This document shows, piece by piece, positions 7,978-15,029 of a DNA stretch of 34,981 nucleotides. Position numbers and translations under genes: made by a program. The notes under the pieces are model-generated. The model was not told the origin of the DNA, did not search any database, and worked only from the letters and a program-made list of their open reading frames with translations. Origin of the DNA: Lachnospiraceae bacterium (lineage in GTDB: Bacteria; Bacillota; Clostridia; Lachnospirales; Lachnospiraceae); assembly GCA_014804695.1 (NCBI GenBank), contig JAAUZJ010000041.1, positions 1 to 34,981 of the forward strand, given 5' to 3'. Positions within the stretch are counted from its first letter, which is position 1. Every line of letters starts with the position of its first letter.

Positions 7978-8609
7978 CAGAGTGAGCCTAAAAAGCTGGC
8001 ATCATGGAAAAGAGAAAGTGAGATAATAGATTATATCATAGTAGGCAGTGAGTTTGATAGGGAATCTTGTAAACGAGGATTTAAAATAGAGGGGGAGTTC
8101 ATCATGGCTGGCTCACCCCGTACCGATGGATTATTTCGTGAACAACAGAATAGGGAAAAGTATATACATATTATGGACTGACAGATAATGTGCATGTATT
8201 AATGTATGCGCCAACTTATAGATTTAGTAAAGAGGAAGGTAAGAGTGTTCATCAATCCAGAGAGATAGAATTTGGATATCAACAGATAAAGGAGGCTCTG
8301 GAAAAACGTTTTGGCGGTAATTGGCTGATTGCACTGCGATTGCATCCGTCCGTAAGGGATGCCGTAAAAGAGATAGAGTTACCGGACTTTGTATTTGATG
8401 TAATTGCACATGAATATGAACTTTTGATAAATTACAGAGAGCTTCCATTTGATATAGCAGAAGATACAGAACAGTTGTGTACAAATATTTTAAATTTTGA
8501 TAGAAATAAATATGAAAAGCAGCTCAATGAATTTCTGGATAAATATGGTATAAAGGAAGGCGGGCATGCAAGTGAATGAGTGGCGGAGTTTATATCCGGT
8601 TTGCTTTAG
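7978..8609 (+). pseudogene. CDP-glycerol glycerophosphotransferase family remnant
   Basis: This is the C-terminal half of a TagF/TagB-like polymer or side-chain transferase (Glyphos_transf family). The first piece shows DYIIVGSEFDRE and AGSPRTDGLF, close to the family GxPRxD motif. A missing A in the run at 8156-8159 shifts the frame; restoring it gives REKVYTYYGLTDN and then the MYAPTYR motif. Near 8405 a deletion removes the conserved LITDYSS region and joins directly to YRELPFDIAED. The end reads GHASE, stop, VAEFISGLL. Families normally read GHASERVAEF, so CGA has become TGA at 8577-8579. The N-terminal half is absent, the remnant beginning beside the 50-nt palindrome. Not functional. Confidence 0.82.
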
Positions 8610-8662
8610 GGGAGTTTTCCTGCTACAAAAGGGAATTGATAAAAAGAAGGGATGGATAACTA

Positions 8663-9434
8663 ATGGATATAAACAAGGCACTGAATGAGATTATTTTTAA
8701 GTATGATTTAGATAGATACTATCCGCATTACAGGAATATGTATGAGGCGGAAAAGATAGTAAAGAAGTGATTTGAATTGAAAATGAGGGATTCCAGGATG
8801 GCAGATTATATGAATGAAATAGCGTGGCGTGAGAATATAGAGTGGTCAAATATTTGGTGGGAAAAGGCAAATGATGTGAAGCTGAACAGAATTGCTCTTT
8901 TAGGAGATTCTGTAACGAGAGCTTTTAGAGGAAAATTGAATCGTCGTCTTGAAGGAAGATATGTTGTTGATATCTGTGCTTCATCTTCACAGATTACAGA
9001 CTCTTTATTATGGAAAGAATATAAATTCTTTTTTGAGTGCAATGAATGGAAGTATAGTAAAATTTTTTTACATACCGGAGGACAGCATGGTCATGGAAGA
9101 CAATGTTGTTTAGATAAGGAATATTGTGAGCTTTTTAGAAAAAGTTATAGAGCAATGGTAAATTCAGTATATAAATATTGCTCCGATATTTCAATAATTT
9201 CATATACACCTACTGTAGAAAAAGACAATCTTGAAGAATTGAATGATATAAGAAATCGGAAGTTAGTGGCAAGAAATGAGATTGTGTCAGATATTGCAGA
9301 AGAATTTTCAATTCCTTATATAGATATCTGGAATCCGCTTCTTATAGGGGGGATATAAGCACAGTGATTGGATTCATTTTGAGGAGAATGCAAATGAGTT
9401 TATTGCCGATTACTTACTTCAGTTTATTAATTAA
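8663..9434 (+). pseudogene. SGNH/GDSL hydrolase-like gene broken by a stop and a G-run shift
   Basis: A 35-codon frame (8663-8770, ribosome site GAAGGGATGG) ends at a TGA that lies in the same frame as the following 193-residue frame, so one original gene is likely. That frame has ALLGDSVTRAF near position 8900, the GDS nucleophile block of SGNH hydrolases. It stops at 9358 just after a run of six G (9347-9352). With five G it would continue to YKHSDWIHFEENANEF and stop at 9434; DWIH is the catalytic Asp-x-x-His block. The lesions are thus TGA at 8768 (perhaps once CGA) and a G insertion. Such proteins can act as carbohydrate acyl-esterases or acyltransferases. Translation from ATG 8783 could give a protein lacking the catalytic His. 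Confidence 0.75.
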
Positions 9435-9479
9435 TGTATAGCGAAAGATTATATATGTGATGCTTTGGAGGATATATTA

Positions 9480-10245
9480 GTGCCTAAAATTATGGTTATT
9501 ATGCCATCGTTGAATGTTTGTAATTATATACGACCATGTTTGAGAGTGTTTTGAATCAGGGACTTAGAGATATTGAAATTCTTTCAATTGATGCAGGTTC
9601 TACTGATGGTACATTGGAGATATTGGAGGAGTATGCAGTTAGTGACGAGCGCATTAGGATAATCCATTCAGATAAAAGGAGTTATGGTTATCAGGTAAAT
9701 TTGGGAATAGAGTCAGCTAAAGGTGAATACATAGGCATAGTTGAAACAGATGATATAATAAACCCCAATATGTATGAGAGGCTGTATAATATTGCGATAT
9801 CACAAAATCTGCCGGAACTTGCGATGCAGGATTATTATTTATGGGCAGGCATTTATCAGAAAGATTTTATAAAGGATATACGGCTGAGTGAAACGCCGGG
9901 AGCGACTTTTCAGGATACCGGATTTATTTATCAGGTATTAAGTAAGGCTGATCGTGCGATGTATATTGCAGACGAATTATATTACTATAGACAGACAAAA
10001 GGGAATTCGTCATTTAATAAAAATGGATTCCGTTAGGAACATCAAATTCGATGGAATGTTAAGTTTTGAGACGGCACCAACATTATCTGTCTTTCCGGAG
10101 GCAATGAAACAGGAAGTGCTAACGTTTATTGCTAATATTGGAAAATATTTTGCAAAAGAAATACAAAGAGTATAAAAGCGGACTTCATCAAGATTCCCTC
10201 ATTTTTCGTGTAATAGATAAAATAATTTCCTCATTTTTTGTAATA
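9480..10245 (+). pseudogene. GT2 glycosyltransferase remnant
   Basis: GTG 9480, with GGAGG eight bases upstream, opens VPKIMVIMPSLNVCNYIRPCL, the start of a family-2 glycosyltransferase. A lost base near 9541 stops this frame. The next frame continues with ESVLNQGLRDIEILSIDAGSTDGTLEILEEYA and YIGIVETDD, the nucleotide-binding and DxD blocks. A large deletion follows near residue 105: ELAMQDYYL runs straight into WAGIYQKDF, removing most of the middle domain. The frame stops at 10036 and the rest drifts through other frames (a segment ending KYFAKEIQ). The boundary with the next remnant near 10250 is approximate. It is related to transferases of polysaccharide clusters and not to the GT2-TPR set. 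Confidence 0.75.
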
Positions 10246-10254
10246 TGCGTCAGA

Positions 10255-10770
10255 TTGGAAATACAGCGGCAGCTTCTGACTGATTATAAAGAAGATATTC
10301 GCAAATATGCAGAAGGGATGGATCAGACGAGAATACTGAATGTTTTTAATCAGATTCCCCCTCAGCTTGCAAAAGAAAATAAAAAATTTCAAATTTCTTA
10401 AGGTAGCATCAGGTGCGCGCTAATAGAAATCTTGGCGTTTATAAGGGCGCATTGTATGGAAAATATTGTTGGTGAAGCGTTAACAAAAAGCGGATATGGA
10501 TTATATTATTATAAACGTGAGAATTCAACGTTGGAGAAGGATTTTTTCGTTAGAACGGTTTCGGAACTGATTCCGGTTGAGGAAAAGGCAACTAACGGCA
10601 GAGCTAAATCATTAAGAACATTGATTGACGGGAAAAAATATGCAGATATTCATTATGGAATAAAGTTCACGGGAAGCAATATAGGATATGGCAATAATAT
10701 TTATACATTCCCATATTTTTGTGCGTTTTTGTTGAAACGGTATATGAAATCTATTGATAAAGGAAAATAA
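10255..10770 (+). pseudogene. DUF4143 AAA-type ATPase remnant
   Basis: The C-terminal part of a DUF4143 ATP-binding protein, a common accessory ATPase family in gut clostridia. Readable blocks are YKEDIRKYAEGMDQTRI, VFNQIPPQLAKENKKFQIS, then after one inserted T (10396-10398) KVASGAR, then a deletion near 10415 leading to ANRNLGVYKGALY, then an inserted G near 10458 and ENIVGEALTKSGYGLYYYKRE through PYFCAFLLKRYM. The whole N-terminal AAA domain with its Walker motifs is missing. A 112-residue frame (10432-10770) remains open but is only the tail domain. It ends 16 bases from the convergent GT2-TPR gene. Confidence 0.78.
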
Positions 10771-10786
10771 TTTATGAAGCAAGAAC

Positions 10787-11914
10787 TTATTCAAGCGCCC
10801 GAAGCCTCACCTTCGCCATTTCAAATTCCCCGCATTTTTTATAATACTTCCGGGCTTCATCAAGATGCCCGGTACACTCATATATAACTCCAATATTATA
10901 ATTCGCACGGTAGCTATTGGTGCCTTCAACAGAATACTGTTCTATAGTGGTGGAGTTTATAAACTCTTCTACGGCTTTATCAAACCTCCCGTTGTTCATA
11001 TAGATAAGTCCCATTAAGAACACAAAGTCAGCCCTGACTGAGAAAACATCATATATATTAAGAAGCTGCAATGCTTCTTCATTTTTTTTAAGTTCTAACA
11101 TACAGTATCCGTAAGATTCCACCATTGTCTGAACATAGCTCTGGGCAGGATCTACATCCATGGAAAGTCCCAGATTGAACCATTCATATGCTTTGTGATA
11201 ATCTTCGAGTTTCATGCAGCTTTGCCCCAACTGGTAATAAATATAGGAATCCGGACCGACAGCTTCCAGTTCTTTTTCCAACATAGAAATATTACGAAGA
11301 CATTTTGTGCGCATTTCTTCTTCTGAACCGTCATACCCTACATGCAGGAGCGTAATTGGAGCGTAGTATGCATGTTTGGCATAATGTAGGTGCGGCTGGC
11401 AATCCGAATTATTCTGAGTAATCGTAGGAATATTTGTTAATATCTCCGGTTCCGCATTTCTAAGTTCCACCTGCTCATGAATAGCTCCGACAAAATGATA
11501 ATACTTCTTATTAAAAAAGCGGCTGACACGCACGTTTTCAATCGACGTCTGCGCTCCCTGTTTAAATCGGTTACGGATTAGAATTTGCCCGACATCCTGA
11601 GAATGTTTCTCCATTAAAATAGAAAGCTCTTTTTCATCAATAGACTCTATATACTCATCACAGTCAATACTAAGCACCCAGTTATTTGAAGCTTTATCGA
11701 GCGCAAAGTTTCTTGCAGCGCTAAAATCATTAACCCAGTCAAAGTGATAAATCTTATCAGTATACCTGGCAGCGATTTCCAAAGTGCTGTCAGTAGAGCC
11801 AGTATCCACCAAAACTATCTCATAATGGTATGGTTTCAATCTCTTTAGACATTCTTCTATATGCTTTTCTTCATTCTTTGCAATCATACATACTGAAATC
11901 TGTGGTGTTATCAT
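10787..11914 (-). CDS. GT2 glycosyltransferase with C-terminal TPR repeats (paralogue 4)
   Basis: At 375 residues this is the longest of the five paralogues. GT2 motifs: PQISVCMIAKNEE, VDTGSTDST, DFSAARNFA and D84-C-D86. It carries an extra segment around residues 155-185 (NAEPEILTNIP through HYAKHAYYAP) between the GT and TPR halves. TPR-like helices start near 210 (SYIYYQLGQSCMKLEDY). It is the second gene of a leftward pair, 119 bases after the one at 12034-13083, and is convergent with the ATPase remnant. The ribosome site is modest (AAAGG at 12 bases, ATAGG at four). Likely role: protein-directed sugar transfer, as for the other copies. Confidence 0.84.
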   Translation of the reverse strand: MITPQISVCMIAKNEEKHIEECLKRLKPYHYEIVLVDTGSTDSTLEIAARYTDKIYHFDWVNDFSAARNFALDKASNNWVLSIDCDEYIESIDEKELSILMEKHSQDVGQILIRNRFKQGAQTSIENVRVSRFFNKKYYHFVGAIHEQVELRNAEPEILTNIPTITQNNSDCQPHLHYAKHAYYAPITLLHVGYDGSEEEMRTKCLRNISMLEKELEAVGPDSYIYYQLGQSCMKLEDYHKAYEWFNLGLSMDVDPAQSYVQTMVESYGYCMLELKKNEEALQLLNIYDVFSVRADFVFLMGLIYMNNGRFDKAVEEFINSTTIEQYSVEGTNSYRANYNIGVIYECTGHLDEARKYYKKCGEFEMAKVRLRALE

Positions 11915-12033
11915 AATCCTATCAATCCTTTATCAACGATATCATAATTAGACAATTACGAAAGCCATCTTCAATAACCAGAATTTATATTGCCTAAATT
12001 CGTGACTCTGAATAGCATTTCCGCAAGTGATCA

Positions 12034-13083
12034 TTATCCTAATTCTTCCAACCTCTTTGCAGCATTATTATAGTCTCCGCATTTTTGATAATACTCTTTA
12101 GCCAGTTCTTTTTGCCCCAAAAGCTCGTATATGGAGGCAATATTGAAGTAGGCGCGGTAGCTGTTGACACCTTTGCGTGAGCAGGTGAGCATAGTAGTTG
12201 CTTTGGTAAATTCTTCAATAGCCTGCTCTGGCATGTTGTTTTTCATATAAACTATACCCATAAGGTAGAGAAAATCGGCATGGCTTGAAAATAAGTCATA
12301 TTTATCACGGAGGGTAAGCGCCTCATCATATTTAGCAAGCTCTACGAGACAGTAGCCGTAACTTTCGGTCATACTTTGTACGAAAGCGGAATTTGGATCT
12401 GCATTTAAATCAAGCCCCTGTTTGAAATAATGTGCGGCTTTTTCCAGATCGTTTAATGAAATGTAATTCTGTCCAAGCTGAAAGTATATGTAGGGGTTGT
12501 CACCCTTCATTCCTAAATCGTGAAGCAGCATCTCAAGATTGCGGGTGGCACGCATGCGCTTTCCGGATTCGGATACATATCCTTCATGATAGAATGTAAG
12601 CGGAATTGGGAAAGTTTTCGGTTCTTTACCGTCAAGTGTTGTTACCTGTTCATGAATACTTCCTTCATAGTGGCAGTGATTGCGGTTAAAAAGTCTGCCG
12701 ATACGTTCTGTCATGATCGATCGGACGCCTTGAATGATATATGGGTTGTTGCGAATGATCATTCCAACGCTGTCCTGGTTATTTTTAAGAAGAGTGTCAA
12801 TATCTGCAAGATTAATATTTTCAAGATATTCGTCGCAGTCAATTACCAAAACCCAATCATTGGATGCCTGGCTTATGGAAAAATTTCTGGCTGCGCTGAA
12901 GTCATCGCACCATCTAAAGTTATATACCTTGTCAGTATATTTTCTGGCGGTTTCTATAGTCCTGTCAACAGAGCCCGTATCTACTACAACAATTTCAAAT
13001 TTGCAGGGACGAAGCCTTTTTAAACATTCTTCAATATGGATATCTTCATTTTTCGCTATCATACAAACTGTAATAGGTAACAT
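12034..13083 (-). CDS. GT2 glycosyltransferase with C-terminal TPR repeats (paralogue 5)
   Basis: A 349-residue protein when started at the ATG ending at 13083, which gives MLPITVCMIAKNED and aligns with the starts of the other paralogues. AAAGG lies ten bases upstream. The open frame extends 29 codons further, but that part (MIKYVHDVIY) has no counterpart in the family. The GT2 motifs VVVDTGSVD, DFSAARNFS and D82-C-D84 are intact. TPR-like repeats begin near residue 200 (YIYFQLGQNYISLNDLEKA) and the tail ends in KEYYQKCGDY like paralogues 1 and 4. It is first in a two-gene leftward operon. A possible promoter (TTGTAG, 17 bases, TAAAAT) lies on the minus strand near 13170-13200. Confidence 0.83.
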   Translation of the reverse strand: MLPITVCMIAKNEDIHIEECLKRLRPCKFEIVVVDTGSVDRTIETARKYTDKVYNFRWCDDFSAARNFSISQASNDWVLVIDCDEYLENINLADIDTLLKNNQDSVGMIIRNNPYIIQGVRSIMTERIGRLFNRNHCHYEGSIHEQVTTLDGKEPKTFPIPLTFYHEGYVSESGKRMRATRNLEMLLHDLGMKGDNPYIYFQLGQNYISLNDLEKAAHYFKQGLDLNADPNSAFVQSMTESYGYCLVELAKYDEALTLRDKYDLFSSHADFLYLMGIVYMKNNMPEQAIEEFTKATTMLTCSRKGVNSYRAYFNIASIYELLGQKELAKEYYQKCGDYNNAAKRLEELG

Positions 13084-13280
13084 AGTCATCATGCCTTTCT
13101 GTTTCTGTCGTTCTTTAAGTTTCGCGATTCGCATAGTCATATAAATCACATCATGAACATATTTTATCATTTTATTCCCATTACTACAACAACGATGTTT
13201 CTGCTATTCATGGTCCTTTATGGATGGTATTCATAGACTTTTTCTACAATATTTTAAAATAGTTCTGACATGATTTTAAC

Positions 13281-13299
13281 TATAATTACGAAATTTCGT
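13281..13299 (+). promoter_or_regulatory. Candidate -10 with adjoining 12-nt palindrome (regulator promoter)
   Basis: TATAAT (13281-13286) is followed at once by ACGAAATTTCGT (13288-13299), a perfect palindrome lying over the expected start of transcription. No good -35 is present. The placement suits a self-repressing HTH regulator, whose gene begins at 13422. The gap 13084-13421 otherwise holds only this, the palindrome at 13346 and the possible leftward promoter for paralogue 5. Confidence 0.38.
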
Positions 13300-13345
13300 T
13301 AAATTTATTGAATAAGTGGTTCCTTTTCTGGATTATTTATGTTAA

Positions 13346-13360
13346 AGTAGTATTACTACT
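13346..13360. promoter_or_regulatory. 15-nt inverted repeat upstream of the HTH regulator
   Basis: AGTAGTATTACTACT is a perfect inverted repeat (7-bp arms around one T) in the leader of the HTH gene. It could be a second operator. The evidence is position and symmetry only. Confidence 0.3.
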
Positions 13361-13421
13361 AATTTTAAATCTGATTTTTTATGTTGCGTATGTTCAAATT
13401 ACCTTAAAGGAGGGACTGACT

Positions 13422-13760
13422 ATGACCAAAGCAGAAATTTTAAAAACAGAGATTTTAGCGCAGTACAAGAGTGTAAGACAATTTGCTATCGAGATGGAAA
13501 TTCCATATTCTACGCTTGTGACAGCTCTGGACAGAGGAGTTGAAGGAATGGCCTATGGAACAGTCATCAAAATTTGTGATAGATTAAGTTTGAATCCGGT
13601 TGATTTTTCCCAATTAGATAAGAAGAGTCCGCTTGGAGGCAAGATTCTTGAGAATAGAGTAATGCAGTATTATGTTAAATTGAACAAGACCGGACGTAAG
13701 AAAGCATTGGAATTAATGGAAGATTATGCACAGTTGGAAAAATATCAGGCAGTGGAGTAG
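13422..13760 (+). CDS. Small HTH (XRE-like) DNA-binding regulator
   Basis: A 112-residue protein. Residues 1-62 form a helix-turn-helix of the Cro/C1 type: AQYKSVRQFAIEMEIPYSTL (helices 1 to 3), then TALDRGVEGMAY and IKICDRLSLNP, the usual end of such domains. The C-terminal 45 residues are helical and charged. I start at ATG 13422, seven bases after AAAGGAGGG; the longer open frame from 13308 would add a spurious hydrophobic stretch. Six bases separate it from glf, so both are probably in one transcript. Two palindromes upstream suggest self-regulation (inference). Targets are unknown; glf is the obvious candidate. Confidence 0.75.
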   Translation: MTKAEILKTEILAQYKSVRQFAIEMEIPYSTLVTALDRGVEGMAYGTVIKICDRLSLNPVDFSQLDKKSPLGGKILENRVMQYYVKLNKTGRKKALELMEDYAQLEKYQAVE

Positions 13761-13766
13761 TAACAC

Positions 13767-14912
13767 ATGAAGTATGATTATTTAATCGTTGGTTCAGGTT
13801 TATTTGGCGCCGTATTTGCATACGAGATGAAGAAAAGGAACAAAAATATTCTTGTAATTGATAAGCGTGATCATATTGCAGGAAATATTTATACGGAATC
13901 AGTCCTTGGTATCGATGTACACAAATACGGCGCTCATATTTTCCATACATCCGATAAAAAAATGTGGAATTATGTAAACCAATTTGCGGAGTTTAACAAT
14001 TACATTAATTCGCCCATTGCAAGGTATCATGACGAGTTGTATAATCTCCCTTTTAATATGAATACTTTTAGCAAAATGTGGGGAATTGTTACACCTGCTC
14101 AGGCGAAGGCCGAGATTGCAAGGCAGATAGAGGAATTGCATATTGGTGAACCTAAGAACTTAGAAGAGCAGGCACTGTCATTAGCGGGACGGGATGTGTA
14201 CGAGAAGCTGGTAAAAGGCTATACGGAGAAGCAGTGGGGACGCGATTGCAGTGAACTGCCGGCGTTTATAATTAAAAGACTGCCGCTCCGCTTTACCTAT
14301 GACAACAATTATTTTAATGATCTATATCAGGGGATTCCGATCGGAGGTTACACCGGAATTGTAGAGAAACTCTTGGATGGAATCGAAGTCAAAACCGGAG
14401 TTTCCTATCAGGAATTTATCCTGAATGACAGGACTGATGCAAATGAGGTATTTACCGATAAATCAGGAAATACGTATGATAAGGTGTTATATACCGGGAT
14501 GATTGACGAGTATTTTCAGTATTGTCTTGGACACTTAGAATATCGCAGCGTAAGATTTGAGGTAGAAGAGATGCCTGACTGCGATAATTATCAGGGAAAT
14601 GCAGTTGTTAATTATACCGACAGAGATACGCCTTATACAAGAATTATCGAGCATAAACATTTTGAGTTTGGCAAACAGCCCGGCACTGTAATAAGCAGAG
14701 AGTATTCCACTGAATGGAAACCGGGAGAGGAACCTTATTATCCTATAAATAATGACAGAAATAATGCACTGTTTGAGAAGTATAAAAAAATGGCGGATGA
14801 ACAGCCAAGAGTGCTTTTCGGGGGCAGGCTTGGGCAGTATAAATATTATGATATGGATAAGGTTATTGCTGCAGCGTTAGAGATGGTTGGATCAGAAACG
14901 GTCAGGGCATAA
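13767..14912 (+). CDS. glf: UDP-galactopyranose mutase
   Basis: A 381-residue FAD enzyme that interconverts UDP-galactopyranose and UDP-galactofuranose, the donor for galactofuranose-containing glycans. It acts in the cytoplasm with reduced flavin. Visible marks are the N-terminal dinucleotide fold (YLIVGSGLFGAVFA), DKRDHIAGNIY, the conserved HKYGAHIFHT (about 52-61), YNLPFNMNTF, EKQWGRD (about 155-161) and RLGQYKYYDMD near the C-terminus, where the flavin and substrate residues lie. Length and motif order match bacterial Glf. It follows the HTH gene by six bases and ends in a terminator that overlaps its stop. It is the only sugar-nucleotide biosynthesis gene in the window, which hints that the local glycan contains galactofuranose (inference). 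Confidence 0.96.
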   Translation: MKYDYLIVGSGLFGAVFAYEMKKRNKNILVIDKRDHIAGNIYTESVLGIDVHKYGAHIFHTSDKKMWNYVNQFAEFNNYINSPIARYHDELYNLPFNMNTFSKMWGIVTPAQAKAEIARQIEELHIGEPKNLEEQALSLAGRDVYEKLVKGYTEKQWGRDCSELPAFIIKRLPLRFTYDNNYFNDLYQGIPIGGYTGIVEKLLDGIEVKTGVSYQEFILNDRTDANEVFTDKSGNTYDKVLYTGMIDEYFQYCLGHLEYRSVRFEVEEMPDCDNYQGNAVVNYTDRDTPYTRIIEHKHFEFGKQPGTVISREYSTEWKPGEEPYYPINNDRNNALFEKYKKMADEQPRVLFGGRLGQYKYYDMDKVIAAALEMVGSETVRA

Positions 14913-14928
14913 AGCTCTGGCTGTTTTT
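14901..14928 (+). terminator. Terminator overlapping the glf stop codon
   Basis: An 8-bp stem with two G-U pairs (14901-14908 with 14914-14921) is followed by T5. The stop codon of glf (14910-14912) is in the 5-base loop. Confidence 0.7.
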
Positions 14929-14933
14929 ATGTC

Positions 14934-14961
14934 TTGACAATTGGTAATACTTTGCTATAAT
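14934..14961 (+). promoter_or_regulatory. Sigma-A promoter of the carboxyltransferase gene
   Basis: TTGACA (14934-14939), 16 bases, TATAAT (14956-14961) with TGC before the -10. Nearly perfect consensus. The leader is about 60 nt. Confidence 0.9.
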
Positions 14962-15029
14962 TTATCTTAATAGTTTGAAAGTCAAAGTATTCGAAAATCA
15001 AATAATTATAAGTCTTGGGAGGTTTCGCA

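Noticed and set aside
8224..8484. Minus-strand frame opposite the glycerophosphotransferase remnant
   Set aside because: No ribosome site or motif; the plus strand clearly carries the family signature.
12520..13023. Plus-strand open frame of 167 codons opposite a GT2-TPR gene
   Set aside because: It lies wholly inside the conserved minus-strand gene, has no ribosome site and no recognisable motif; it is a shadow of codon use.
13308..13421. N-terminal extension of the HTH gene with a hydrophobic segment
   Set aside because: A strong AAAGGAGGG site sits before ATG 13422; the upstream part holds promoter-like and palindromic DNA and no ribosome site.
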